A stretch of 64,000 bases of DNA from Saccharibacillus endophyticus (GCF_013185185.1 NZ_JAAZWE010000004.1:1-64000); one strand, 5' to 3'. Counted from the first letter of the stretch, positions 52,066-61,166 are shown. The notes: a model not told the origin generated them from the letters alone. Numbers and translations: made by a program.

Positions 52066-52521
52066 GCTTAAATCCCCTTCTTCTTTGGAAATGGCAGCTC
52101 ATGCAAAAAAGCGGCTGTCGACGTCCCATAACTTAAAACGGCAATCGAATGCGCCTGCCGTCAGACGACCCAGCTATGAAAATCATCGGTATAAGCTTTT
52201 CGCAAACGCTTACTTGAATCAGGTATTTACAGAAAGTAAGACGCGAGTTTACAAAAAAGGCATAAAAAATACGAGGTTTCTAGTGGATTTACTTTCCTCA
52301 CACGATTATTAAACCATAAGTGACACGAAAAAACATTATTTTTATTTGAAGAATATCGCATTTCGAGTTTTTTCGCGATTATGCAAAGGCTTTCCGCGCA
52401 TTTTCGGCACTGCCGGCACCGCTCCATCATAAACGAAGACCGTTTTACATCGTTATGATCTTTTTAACAATTAAGAGGCTCTTTTTGCCCTCCAAAAAAG
52501 TCACGGAGAAAAAATGACCTA

Positions 52522-52550
52522 TTGATTTAAAGAAAGTGATCCTGTTTAAT
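52522..52550 (+). promoter_or_regulatory. Candidate promoter of sodA
   Basis: -35 TTGATT (52522-52527), 17-nt spacer, -10 TTTAAT (52545-52550). The rest of the 581-nt gap 52066-52646 is A/T-rich; I see no gene, no clear operator and no repeat of the families described elsewhere. Confidence 0.45.
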
Positions 52551-52646
52551 AAAGAGTAAGGACGTCCCTATGTACATCCTATGTAAACTACATCATTCGG
52601 CCGGGCAACGTCGTTAAATCCAACTTAAGCAGGAGGTAATCTTATC

Positions 52647-53258
52647 ATGGCTTTTGAATTGCCAGCATTGCCGTACTCGAACGACGCGCTTGAACCTCAT
52701 ATCGACGCACAGACGATGGAAATCCACCACGATCGCCATCACAACACATACGTAACAAACCTGAACGCTGCTCTGGAAAGCGCTCCGGAACTGCAAAGCA
52801 AGAGCCTGGAAGAGCTGATCGGCGATATCGACAGCGTACCGGAAAGCATCCGTACCGCTGTTCGCAACAACGGCGGCGGACACCATAACCACAGCCTGTT
52901 CTGGACCGTTATCGGACCGAACGGCGGCGGCGCTCCGTCCGGCGACCTGGCTGCGGCAATCGACAGCGACCTCGGCGGTTTCGATAAATTCAAAGAAGAC
53001 TTCGCCAAAGCGGCTACGACTCGTTTCGGCAGCGGCTGGGCATGGTTGGTTGTCGGCAAAGACGGCAAATTGGCCGTAACAAGCACTCCGAACCAAGACA
53101 GCCCGATCATGGAAGGCCAAACGCCGATCCTGGGTCTGGACGTTTGGGAGCACGCTTACTACCTGAAATTCCAAAACAAACGTCCGGACTACATCTCGAC
53201 GTTCTGGAACGTAGTCAACTGGGATGAAGTGTCGAAGCGTTTTGCGGCAGCAAAATAA
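52647..53258 (+). CDS. sodA: Superoxide dismutase (Mn-type)
   Basis: 203 residues; AGGAGG before the ATG. Metal ligands are in [32 protein letters not shown] and [12 protein letters not shown]. The Gly-Gly-His pattern and NGGG stretch fit the manganese form. It removes superoxide in the cytoplasm. Monocistronic, with terminator at 53315-53348. Confidence 0.97.
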   Translation: MAFELPALPYSNDALEPHIDAQTMEIHHDRHHNTYVTNLNAALESAPELQSKSLEELIGDIDSVPESIRTAVRNNGGGHHNHSLFWTVIGPNGGGAPSGDLAAAIDSDLGGFDKFKEDFAKAATTRFGSGWAWLVVGKDGKLAVTSTPNQDSPIMEGQTPILGLDVWEHAYYLKFQNKRPDYISTFWNVVNWDEVSKRFAAAK

Positions 53259-53314
53259 GTTTCGATCCCTATCGCGATAAACGGTTGCCCGTCAAGCCGG
53301 AACAACCGATACGC

Positions 53315-53348
53315 AAAAACGCCGATCCTCCGGGATCGGCGTTTTTTT
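53315..53348. terminator. Bidirectional terminator (sodA/mutY)
   Basis: AAAAACGCCGATCC pairs with GGATCGGCGTTTTT with a very small loop. Confidence 0.9.
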
Positions 53349-53357
53349 GCATTTCGC

Positions 53358-54638
53358 TTATTTGGCCCGCGTTTCTTCATCCGCGAAGTACGTATTCAAA
53401 ATATGAGAAAACAAGTTCGGAAACGCAATCTCCCGCATGTCTTCTCGCGACACCCAACGCCATTCTTCGCCCGAATCTTCCGCGTCGAAACGCAGCTCCG
53501 GTTCCAGCGCCGATTCCGGTACCGCTACTTTATAAGGAACACCGCTCTCGGCCGCTAATTGCGCTAACACTTCGGGCTGCTCGCGAGCGATCAGCACTTT
53601 CATCGTCCAATGAATATGGCTGAACGTATGCTCGGCGGTCATGTAAGCCGTCATCGGCGACCAGACCAGCCCGCGATCCTCCAACAGTTCTTCAAGCTGA
53701 GCCACATCGACGCCAAGATCTTCGCCTGCTGCGGCTACATGCGGGATTTCCCACATGCTTGCCAGCAACCCCGTTTTGGGACGGCGACGAACGAGCACGC
53801 GCCCTTCATGTTCACCCGAGCCTTCCAGCAAAATAGCCAACCGCTGCTCCGGCCGAGGCTTCTTGGCTTTTGTTTTGATCGGCAGCTCGCGCTCCATGCC
53901 TTCGATCCGGCCCCGGCAGTGCTCCATGACCGGACAGATCAGGCAGTGCGGAGACTTCGGCGTGCAGATCAGCGCTCCGAGTTCCATCAGCGCCTGATTG
54001 AAGTCCGACGCCCGCCCTTCGGGAATCAAGCCCGGAATGATCTTCTCCATGCCGATTCGCGTCTTGGGCTTGGCAATATCGTCCTCGATCAGGAAGTAGC
54101 GCGACAGCACGCGCATCACGTTGCCGTCGACCGCAGGCTCCGGCTGATTGAAAGCAATGCTGAGAATAGCGCCTGCCGTATACGGCCCGACCCCTTTTAA
54201 CGCAAAAACATGCTCCCGCTCCGAAGGCATCTCTCCATCATGCAGTTCGACAATCTGCTGCGCAGCCGCTTGAAGATTCCGTGCCCGCGAGTAATAGCCA
54301 AGACCTTCCCACATTTTTACCACGTCTTCCTGCAGCGCTTCCGCCAGATCGCGAATCGTAGGGAACCGCTCGATAAAACGATGAAAGTACGGAATGACCG
54401 TATCTACCCGCGTCTGCTGAAGCATGATTTCCGACACCCAGATAAAATACGGATCGCGATGCCTGCGCCACGGCAAATCCCGCTTGCTGCGATCGTACCA
54501 GACCAGCAGTTCCCGGCTGAAATACTCCCGACTCTCCGCGGCTTCGATACTGACGATCCGCTCCCATACGCTGACCGACGCTTGATTCGCCTGATCTGTT
54601 TTTCCCGTTTCTGCGTCCATTTTCGGTTTGCTGCTCAT
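53358..54638 (-). CDS. mutY: A/G-specific adenine glycosylase
   Basis: 426 residues, AAAGGA 7 nt before the ATG. Helix-hairpin-helix LKGVGPYTAGAI, catalytic Glu70 (SEIMLQQTRV) and Asp171 (AVDGNVMRVLSR), and the [4Fe-4S] loop Cys225-X6-Cys232-X2-Cys235-X5-Cys241. A C-terminal NUDIX-like domain recognises 8-oxoguanine. It removes adenine mispaired with 8-oxoG. The first 40 residues are an extra polar extension. Its ATG overlaps the acpS stop (ATGA, 54635-54638). Confidence 0.97.
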   Translation of the reverse strand: MSSKPKMDAETGKTDQANQASVSVWERIVSIEAAESREYFSRELLVWYDRSKRDLPWRRHRDPYFIWVSEIMLQQTRVDTVIPYFHRFIERFPTIRDLAEALQEDVVKMWEGLGYYSRARNLQAAAQQIVELHDGEMPSEREHVFALKGVGPYTAGAILSIAFNQPEPAVDGNVMRVLSRYFLIEDDIAKPKTRIGMEKIIPGLIPEGRASDFNQALMELGALICTPKSPHCLICPVMEHCRGRIEGMERELPIKTKAKKPRPEQRLAILLEGSGEHEGRVLVRRRPKTGLLASMWEIPHVAAAGEDLGVDVAQLEELLEDRGLVWSPMTAYMTAEHTFSHIHWTMKVLIAREQPEVLAQLAAESGVPYKVAVPESALEPELRFDAEDSGEEWRWVSREDMREIAFPNLFSHILNTYFADEETRAK

Positions 54639-55033
54639 GATGTCGTCCTTTCCACTACGGCGAAGGCCGAAGCCATCCCCGGTTGATGCGTAATGCTCAA
54701 ATGTATGGCATAATCGTTCCCTCCCGGCAGGCTCAGCCTGTTCCAGGCTTCCTCCGACAGCGTAACGCCGGGCTTGCCCAGCTTATCCGGAACGATCTCG
54801 ATATCTTCAAACCCGACCATATGGCCGATTCCGCAGCCTAATGCCTTAACGATCGCTTCCTTGGCAGCAAAACGCCCGGAAACGAATTCCGCTAATCTCG
54901 GTCCTCGTTCTCTCGCGATCCCGAGTTCCGCCGGTGTCAACACCCGCCGTAAAAACCGTTCTCCTTGCCGCCCGTCCAACACCCGAACGACACGGCCGAT
55001 TTCCAATAGATCGTGACCGATTCCGTAAATCAT
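54635..55033 (-). CDS. acpS: Holo-[acyl-carrier-protein] synthase
   Basis: 132 residues from the ATG at 55033, with GGAGG upstream; the open frame to 55189 runs past the site. AcpS motifs: MIYGIGHDLLEIGRV (Mg-binding Asp) and GRFAAKEAIVKALG (Glu and Lys). It transfers phosphopantetheine from CoA to acyl carrier protein. Cotranscribed with, and translationally coupled to, mutY. Confidence 0.95.
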   Translation of the reverse strand: MIYGIGHDLLEIGRVVRVLDGRQGERFLRRVLTPAELGIARERGPRLAEFVSGRFAAKEAIVKALGCGIGHMVGFEDIEIVPDKLGKPGVTLSEEAWNRLSLPGGNDYAIHLSITHQPGMASAFAVVERTTS

Positions 55034-55226
55034 TCCGTCGTTCCTCCGCTTCGTGCCGTTATGCTCCATCGCCCTATATTGTATCAGGAGACACAATCGA
55101 ACTCCAGTTCCTCTTTCTGTTCCATTATTTTGTTTCCGACCTTTGATTCTCGATTCGCATCGGTTAAAATAGGTTCCAACAAGATACATAGATTGACCCT
55201 ACTCGATATCGAAAGGTGGAATCTTT

Positions 55227-55844
55227 TTGTCCCGTAACATTTTCTCCCGCGTCACTTCCGACCTTACCGGCATGTCCGATAAGTGCAAAGTCATTCCTCC
55301 GTCCGAATTTGCGAATACCCAAGCTCAAGCTTACATTTTCACTGAGATGAACGAGAAGCTCTACTTCCTGCTCAAATCCGCAAAAGACGAATATGCCTTC
55401 ACCAACATCGGCATGATCCACGTCGACGGAGAGAAAGCGATTAGCAGCAAACGGCAGATTCTGCGCTACAATTATTTCGAACACACGCCGACGAACGTTA
55501 TCTTGGAAACGGCGGGCACAGCGGATCTGGACGTCGAAATCAAGTTCACGATGGGTCAGTCTTTCTCGATCGACGTGGTCAAGGCCCATCTGGAACCGCT
55601 CACCGCACTCTATAAAATCCTGACTTTGATCGGCATGACAAAAGCCGAATACGCGCGTCACTGGGCATTGGTCGAACGCAGCTTCGAACATAGCCGCGAT
55701 GCGGTAGGCCGCCTTTCGAGCGGCGGCAGCGCCAGCGCCGAATATAAAGCCATCCTTCAACACGCCCAAACCGAACTCCTGGCCGCCCATGAGAAATACC
55801 ATCCTCAAGAGTACGACGCGGCTTTCGAATTGTATCTTTCCTGA
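55227..55844 (+). CDS. PH-domain (YvbH-like) protein
   Basis: 205 residues with TTG start (AAAGGTGG upstream). The first 120 residues match bacterial PH-domain proteins such as YvbH (ANTQAQAYIFTEMNEKLYFLL ... FTNIGMIHVDGEKAISSKRQ). A C-terminal helical segment follows from about 140. Cytosolic, no membrane segment. Function unknown. Terminator-like hairpin at 55887-55920. Confidence 0.8.
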   Translation: MSRNIFSRVTSDLTGMSDKCKVIPPSEFANTQAQAYIFTEMNEKLYFLLKSAKDEYAFTNIGMIHVDGEKAISSKRQILRYNYFEHTPTNVILETAGTADLDVEIKFTMGQSFSIDVVKAHLEPLTALYKILTLIGMTKAEYARHWALVERSFEHSRDAVGRLSSGGSASAEYKAILQHAQTELLAAHEKYHPQEYDAAFELYLS

Positions 55845-55886
55845 GTTCAAAAAGAGAATTATTCTGAAACGAATATTCCTTATCCA

Positions 55887-55920
55887 AAAGAGGACCCGGC
55901 CTTGTAGGCCAGGTCCTCTT
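55887..55920. terminator. Terminator-like hairpin after the PH-domain gene
   Basis: AAGAGGACCCGGCC pairs with GGCCAGGTCCTCTT (one mismatch, which is a U-G pair on the minus strand). A tract on the left, so it may also serve the leftward nadE transcript. Confidence 0.65.
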
Positions 55921-55950
55921 AACATACCACTAACCCCCAACTAACCCCCA

Positions 55951-56145
55951 ACGTAGCTGGAAGCGAGAAGACGGAGAGAGAAATTCAGTGAAAGACGCCT
56001 TTGAACTTGGAAAACCTACAACTAAAATTCCAATCCAGTTTTCCAAGTGAGACAGCGTCTTGTGAAGCATTTCGAAGAAATGCACTTCGGAAGCCTATGC
56101 TGGCAATTTCTCTCGCAGCCTTCTCGCTTCCCCCCGCCTACGTAA
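55951..56145 (-). repeat. Palindromic structured repeat, copy 4 (with inserted hairpin module)
   Basis: The longest copy. Ends ACGTAGCTGGAAGCGAG and CTCGCTTCC...CTACGT pair with each other; outer stem GAGAGAAATT/AATTTCTCTC; inner stem ACTTGGAAAAC with GTTTTCCAAGT. Read on the minus strand it has GCTGTCTCACT and TTCAAAGGCGTCTTTCACT exactly as copy 1. The extra module AGCATAGGCTTCCGAAGTGC... sits on its 5' side, opposite to copy 2. It ends just before the nadE stop codon. Confidence 0.85.
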
Positions 56146-56146
56146 C

Positions 56147-56962
56147 TTAAATCCCCGGAATCGGATTCCGCTTATGCGCCGTTCTCTTATAGAAGTTCTC
56201 CAGCAGCGATTGCACGTTCGGCGACACTTCTTTGCCTTCGAGATAATCGCTGTTCTCGTCATACGTAATCCCGAGCTCGGTCTCGTCGGTCTGCCCGACC
56301 CACAGTCCGGCCGTCGGCGCTTTGGTCACGATCTCGTCCGGCACGCCGATCGCGGCAGCCACCTGGCGCACTTGGCGCTTGTTCAACGTGGACAGCGGCG
56401 TGATGTCGACCGCTCCGTCGCCCCACTTCGTATAAAAACCGGTAATCGCTTCGGAAGCATGGTCGGTACCGACGACGATCAGGTTCATCTCGAACGACAG
56501 GGCATACTGCACGACCATGCGCGTTCTCGCTTTGATATTGCCTTTGCCTTTGTCGGTCATCTTCTTCGGATTGTTGATATCCAGCTTCTCGAAACTCTTT
56601 TCGACGGTAGAAGCGACATGGTCGACGGCGTCTTGAATATTCGTCTCGACCGTATGCGTCAAGCCGAAAGCTTTCGCCGTCGCGTAGCTGTGCTCGATAT
56701 CCGACTGCTCGCCGTAAGGCTGGAATACGCCCAGCGTGATGAACTCTTTGCCGTTTTCTTCGGTCAATTCGTCTGTTGCGCGTTTACAAAGTCCTGTCGC
56801 GACCGCACTGTCTACGCCGCCGCTGATTGCGATCAAAAGGCCGTTCGCGCCCGCCGCAAGCACGTACTGTTTCAGGAAGTCGACCCGTTTGCGGATCTCC
56901 GCTTCCGGATCGATCGTAGGCTGCACGCCCAACTCGGCGATAATTTGTTGTTGCAAACTCAT
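56147..56962 (-). CDS. nadE: NAD synthetase (ammonia-dependent)
   Basis: 271 residues from the ATG at 56962 (AAAGGAG upstream). ATP pyrophosphatase loop SGGVDSA at 47-53, then KGNIKARTRMVVQYALS, GTDHASEAITGFYTKWGDGA and KAPTAGLWVGQTDETELG. No glutaminase domain, so ammonia is the nitrogen donor. It makes NAD from nicotinate adenine dinucleotide. Its stop codon directly follows palindromic repeat copy 4. Confidence 0.97.
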   Translation of the reverse strand: MSLQQQIIAELGVQPTIDPEAEIRKRVDFLKQYVLAAGANGLLIAISGGVDSAVATGLCKRATDELTEENGKEFITLGVFQPYGEQSDIEHSYATAKAFGLTHTVETNIQDAVDHVASTVEKSFEKLDINNPKKMTDKGKGNIKARTRMVVQYALSFEMNLIVVGTDHASEAITGFYTKWGDGAVDITPLSTLNKRQVRQVAAAIGVPDEIVTKAPTAGLWVGQTDETELGITYDENSDYLEGKEVSPNVQSLLENFYKRTAHKRNPIPGI

Positions 56963-57092
56963 CGTGAATCCTCTCCTTTGAATAGCCGGAATAATATTGC
57001 TCTCCTCACCATTATACCCGCAACGGCCTGACATCGAACTTACGCCGTATTTTTTTCACATTCATTCACGTCGAGCCAGTTGATTTTTATGC

Positions 57093-57132
57093 AAAAAAGC
57101 CCCGGCGGACAACAATCGTCCTGCCGGAGCTT
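57093..57132 (-). terminator. Terminator of the bacilliredoxin gene
   Basis: Minus strand AAGCTCCGGC pairs with GCCGGGGCTT (G-U pairs), followed by TTTTG. Confidence 0.8.
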
Positions 57133-57143
57133 CTTCCGCGCTA

Positions 57144-57578
57144 TTAGCCGCAGAATTCATCGAAAGCGCGCGTCAGATCGTCGGCGATATCGCCGGCGGA
57201 ACGGTCTTCGATCGAATGACGCTCGATAAAGTGAACCAGCTCTCCATCCTTGAACAACGCGATCGAAGGCGAAGAAGGCGGGTACGGCGCGAAGTATTCG
57301 CGAGCCTGTGCCGTTGCTTCCTTATCCTGTCCGGCGAATACCGTAAACAGGTTGTTCGGCGTTTTCTCGTGCTGAAGCGCTTGAGCCACGCCCGGGCGGC
57401 ATTGGCCGGCGGCGCATCCGCAGACCGAGTTGATGACGACAAGCGTCGTGCCTGTCGCGTTCGGAAGGTTCTCTTCCACTTCCTCGGGCGTCCGCAGTTC
57501 GCGGATTCCCAATGTCGTCAGTTCGTCGCGCATCGGTTGGATCATATCACGCATATATTGATCGAAAGACATAGCCAT
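57144..57578 (-). CDS. Bacilliredoxin (BrxA/BrxB family)
   Basis: 144 residues; GGAGG 12 nt before the ATG, with a second ATG two codons on as an alternative. The CGC motif is at 53-55 (INSVCGCAAGQCRPG) with a further Cys60, and ADDLTRAFDEFCG closes the protein. Bacilliredoxins remove bacillithiol from S-bacillithiolated proteins after oxidative stress. Monocistronic. BrxA and BrxB cannot be told apart here with certainty. Confidence 0.95.
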   Translation of the reverse strand: MAMSFDQYMRDMIQPMRDELTTLGIRELRTPEEVEENLPNATGTTLVVINSVCGCAAGQCRPGVAQALQHEKTPNNLFTVFAGQDKEATAQAREYFAPYPPSSPSIALFKDGELVHFIERHSIEDRSAGDIADDLTRAFDEFCG

Positions 57579-57712
57579 GTTCGATTCACTCCTCCAAGTC
57601 GTTGATGTGCCTCCATTATACCGTGAGCCCTAACCAAAGGAAAGCCGTTTCCCAATAACGGGTCTCGAATCGCTGCTTCCGCTGTTGGATCCGCCGCCCA
57701 TAAGCTTGAACG

Positions 57713-59431
57713 TCATACCTCTACAGCCGCTTTCGAATCTTTCGATTCGCTCTTTTTCGCAAAGTCGATCCGTACTTCCGTGCCTTCGCCCACCGTCGAT
57801 TCAATGGACAAACTGCCTCCGTGCCGCTCTGCTATGCCTGAACAAAGCACCAATCCAAGCCCGGTTCCGGTTTTTTTCGTAGTGAAAAAGGGTTGTTTGA
57901 TGCGTTCGAGCGTCTCTTCCGGAATGCCTGGGCCGTTGTCTTTTACCCGCAGCCGCAAACGGTCTTCCAATTCCTCGATCGCGATCACGAGTTCTCCCTT
58001 GTCGTCCATCGCTTCCAGCCCGTTGCGGGCCAGGTTCAATACGAGCTGCTTGATTTCTCCGGGGTGCATCGAAATTTCTTCGCCGTCCGCTCCCTCCTCG
58101 AGCCGGATCGTCTGACCGCGAAGATTGGCATCCGCCTGAAGCAGCGGCCACAAATCTTCCACGACCGAACGCAGCCTGCGTTTTTCGGTCATCTGCTGCT
58201 TGGTTCGGGCCAACGCCAGAAAGTCGTCGATGATTCCTCCGGCCCGGTCAAGCTCTTCCAGCACGATTTTATAATAATGATCGTATTCGTCCGGCGTTTT
58301 CTTCTGCAAAATTTGCAAATATCCGCGCACGACGGCCATCGGGTTGCGTACCTCGTGCGTGACTCCCGCCGCCATTTGCCCAATCAGATTCAAACGGTTC
58401 ATGTCTTCCAGCTCGGCTCTCATCCGTTCGACTTCCGTGACGTCGTAGATGCTGCATACCGCCCCGAACACTTCGCCTTGATCCGTATGCGCCGGGGACA
58501 AATAAATGCTGAACTTCCGGCCGCCGAACTCCATCGTCCGCTCGGCCGTCCGGTTCTCGCGAATGCTCATGTCCAGCGCCTGCAAGAACACGGGATCCGC
58601 TTGCATGCCGATCGAGTTCATCAGCTCCGCAAAGCTTTTGCCGGCAACCATATCGCGCGTAGCCGTCGGAACGCGGCTGCTGATAGCGCCGAACGCCCGA
58701 TCGTTCACGCCCGTTACGCGGCCCAGACGGTCCACCGTCAGCGCGAAGCCGGGCAGCGTCCGCATGAAGGCCTGAAGCTTCGTTTCTTCTTCGATAACCC
58801 GTTCGCGCATCGCGCCCGCTTGTTCGTTCAAAAGATGCCGATCCTGCGCGTCCCTGCGCGAATAGAGCAGCAGCAGACCGGCGGCAAGGCCCCCCAGCAG
58901 CTCGATCACTACTCTCGGAACGGCCGCCCAGGCATTGCCTTCGGCTACAGACTCTTGAATATGAAAAACGGCATGAGGAAAATACGCGACGAGCAGCCAA
59001 CAGGTAAGAACGACTCTGCGCCGCCACGTTTGCATCCGAAGCATCCGCGAACGGCTCAACGCAAGCAGCAAAAGCGCCGCCGCTTCGATCCAGACATAAG
59101 GCAATTCCCTCGATTCGGCAAACAAGCTGCCCACCAACGCGTACAGGCCGACAAGCGGAAATACGCCTTTCGGCACGCCGTACAAAATCCCCATTCCGGT
59201 CGGAAGCAGCGCCAAATGTCCGTCGATTCTCGTGCTTCCGGCATCCAGAAACCAACACATCAACAGCGACACCGAGCTCGCGCACGTGAAAGCGATGCCG
59301 ACGGAGTCCCCTCCGTGCCTGGCGAGCAGCCGATTCGCGCGCGTGCGGACAAAGCTTTCGAACGAAGGTACCAGCAAAACGGGAAGCGAAGCGAATAACA
59401 CCTGGATGATAAATACTTTGAGCAGCTCCAC
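57713..59431 (-). CDS. Membrane sensor histidine kinase with PAS domain
   Basis: 572 residues from a GTG at 59431, which has AAAGGAGG 10 nt upstream; the in-frame ATG at 59455 lies upstream of that site. About five or six membrane helices (1-190), a coiled linker, PAS (about 215-335), HisKA with His359 in GVTHEVRNPMAVVRGYL, and HATPase with NGPGIPEETLERIKQPFFTT and TGTGLGL. The layout resembles sporulation kinases such as KinB, which feed the Spo0 phosphorelay; this is inference. No response regulator is adjacent. Confidence 0.88.
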   Translation of the reverse strand: MELLKVFIIQVLFASLPVLLVPSFESFVRTRANRLLARHGGDSVGIAFTCASSVSLLMCWFLDAGSTRIDGHLALLPTGMGILYGVPKGVFPLVGLYALVGSLFAESRELPYVWIEAAALLLLALSRSRMLRMQTWRRRVVLTCWLLVAYFPHAVFHIQESVAEGNAWAAVPRVVIELLGGLAAGLLLLYSRRDAQDRHLLNEQAGAMRERVIEEETKLQAFMRTLPGFALTVDRLGRVTGVNDRAFGAISSRVPTATRDMVAGKSFAELMNSIGMQADPVFLQALDMSIRENRTAERTMEFGGRKFSIYLSPAHTDQGEVFGAVCSIYDVTEVERMRAELEDMNRLNLIGQMAAGVTHEVRNPMAVVRGYLQILQKKTPDEYDHYYKIVLEELDRAGGIIDDFLALARTKQQMTEKRRLRSVVEDLWPLLQADANLRGQTIRLEEGADGEEISMHPGEIKQLVLNLARNGLEAMDDKGELVIAIEELEDRLRLRVKDNGPGIPEETLERIKQPFFTTKKTGTGLGLVLCSGIAERHGGSLSIESTVGEGTEVRIDFAKKSESKDSKAAVEV

Positions 59432-59589
59432 TTTTACCGTACCTCCTTTTGGCATAGGCGAAATCCAAAATATATAACTGGTAACTATATTTATTTTTCC
59501 ATATTAAAGAAAATACCTTCTCTTTGATTAAAACATACCCGTTCTTCCGATACAATATACTTAGTAGCTTGAACGCATTCAATCTAAGG

Positions 59590-59668
59590 TTTGCGTCTAT
59601 CGGAAACACGCACGGTTCAAGCGTATTTCCGATGGACGTAACCTAACATCTTAAGCGGTCATGGTACC
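59590..59668 (-). repeat. Conserved hairpin element, copy B
   Basis: Stem ATCGGAAACACGC (59599-59611) with GCGTATTTCCGAT (59621-59633), then GGACGTAACCTAAC and AGCGGTCATGGTAC. It matches copy A (35384-35460) outside the stems, while the stem flanks differ and still pair. It lies in the 403-nt gap 59432-59834 between divergent genes; the rest of that gap is A/T-rich promoter DNA. Confidence 0.6.
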
Positions 59669-59788
59669 AGTAGCTTGTTCGGAATAAAATGCAGGATTAC
59701 GTTTTGGGCGGACGAAACCGAAGACCCATGCACTGAACAATCCGTACGAAAACGACAGGCTTCGCGAAGCATTCGCCGCGGTTTGTGC

Positions 59789-59794
59789 TATGAT
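59789..59794 (+). promoter_or_regulatory. Extended -10 promoter of the flavoprotein gene
   Basis: TG-C-TATGAT, an extended -10 box 41 nt before the TTG start; no good -35 is present. Confidence 0.5.
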
Positions 59795-59834
59795 ATATGG
59801 AAGAAATCGATCAATGTGAAAAGGAAGATGCATC

Positions 59835-61112
59835 TTGGATTATGACGTAATCGTCGTGGGCGGCGGTTCGGCAGGATTGATGGCAGCGGTGGCGGCCGGC
59901 GAAGGCGGCGCGCGCGTGCTGCTTGTCGACAAGGGAGACAAGTTGGGGCGCAAGCTCGGCATTTCTGGCGGCGGACGCTGCAATGTCACCAACAACAAGG
60001 AATTCGACGACCTCATCAAGTGGATTCCCGGCAACGGCCGGTTTTTGTACAGCGCGCTGTCGCAGTTCGGCAGTCGCGATATTATCGCCTTTTTCGAAGG
60101 CTTGGGCATTGCGCTCAAGGAAGAAGACAACGGGCGCATGTTCCCGGTCAGCGATCGGGCCAAGACGGTAGTCGATGCGCTGGTCGGACGGGTGCGCTCG
60201 CTCGGCGTCGAAGTGCGGATCAATACGCCGGTGGAGCGCATTTTATATACGGGCGGGCAAGTCGCGGGCGTTCGGCTAAAAGGAGGGAAAGAAGTTTCCG
60301 CCTCCTGCGTGATCGCGGCGGTCGGCGGCAAATCCGTACCCAAAACCGGATCGACCGGAGACGGTTATCCTTGGGCGGAAGCTGCGGGACACACGATCAC
60401 GAAGCTTTTTCCGACCGAAGTTCCGATCACGTCCGGCGCGGCTTTTATCCAAAGCAAAGAATTGCAGGGCTTGTCGCTGCGCGATATCGAGCTGACCGTC
60501 TGGAACGCCAAAGGCAAAAAGCTCGTGACGCATGCGGGCGACATGCTGTTTACGCACTTCGGACTGTCAGGCCCGGCGGCGCTGCGCTGCAGCCAGTACG
60601 TGGTCAAAGAACTGGATAAACAGGCCGGCGGCGGCACGGTGCGCGTGACGGTTGACCTGATGCCAGACCGCAGCGCCGACGACGTGTACCGTGAGACGCT
60701 CAACCTGACGGCGGCCGATCCGAAAAAAGCGATCAAGAACGTGCTGAAAACGGCCGTGCCGGAAAAGCTGATCCCGCTGCTTCTGGTGCGCGCGGAGCTG
60801 GACGAGATGCTGACCCACGACAATATTCCCAAAGCCAAATGGACGGAGCTGGCGAAGCTGATCAAAGCGTTCCCGATTCCGGTCAACGGCACGCTTTCGA
60901 TCGAGGATGCTTTCGTCACCGGCGGCGGCGTGCATCTGAAAGAAGTCGACCCGCATTCGATGGAATCGAAGTTCACGGCCGGACTGTACTTCTGCGGGGA
61001 ACTGCTGGATATTCACGGCTATACCGGCGGATATAATATCACGGCGGCGTTTTCGACCGGACATGCGGCGGGAAGCAGCGCGGCGGCGAGGGCGGCGGAG
61101 CTGCGGGCTTAA
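59835..61112 (+). CDS. HI0933-family FAD-dependent oxidoreductase
   Basis: 425 residues with TTG start at 59835 (AAAGGAAG 7 nt upstream). FAD-binding Rossmann motif VIVVGGGSAGLMAAVAAGEGG, then KLGRKLGISGGGRCNVTNN and a C-terminal LYFCGELLDIHGYTGGYN with AFSTGHAAG, both diagnostic of the HI0933/YtfP/BaiN group. Some members reduce bile-acid-type substrates, but for most the role is unknown. Shares a bidirectional terminator with ecsB. Confidence 0.9.
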   Translation: MDYDVIVVGGGSAGLMAAVAAGEGGARVLLVDKGDKLGRKLGISGGGRCNVTNNKEFDDLIKWIPGNGRFLYSALSQFGSRDIIAFFEGLGIALKEEDNGRMFPVSDRAKTVVDALVGRVRSLGVEVRINTPVERILYTGGQVAGVRLKGGKEVSASCVIAAVGGKSVPKTGSTGDGYPWAEAAGHTITKLFPTEVPITSGAAFIQSKELQGLSLRDIELTVWNAKGKKLVTHAGDMLFTHFGLSGPAALRCSQYVVKELDKQAGGGTVRVTVDLMPDRSADDVYRETLNLTAADPKKAIKNVLKTAVPEKLIPLLLVRAELDEMLTHDNIPKAKWTELAKLIKAFPIPVNGTLSIEDAFVTGGGVHLKEVDPHSMESKFTAGLYFCGELLDIHGYTGGYNITAAFSTGHAAGSSAAARAAELRA

Positions 61113-61166
61113 ACGGACATACGGTTCGAAGACCGGAGCTTGACCGCATCAAAAAACGAACAAATT

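Noticed and set aside
57893..59398. 501-residue plus-strand ORF opposite the sensor kinase
   Set aside because: Antisense to a kinase with all motifs intact; Arg/His/Gln-rich shadow.
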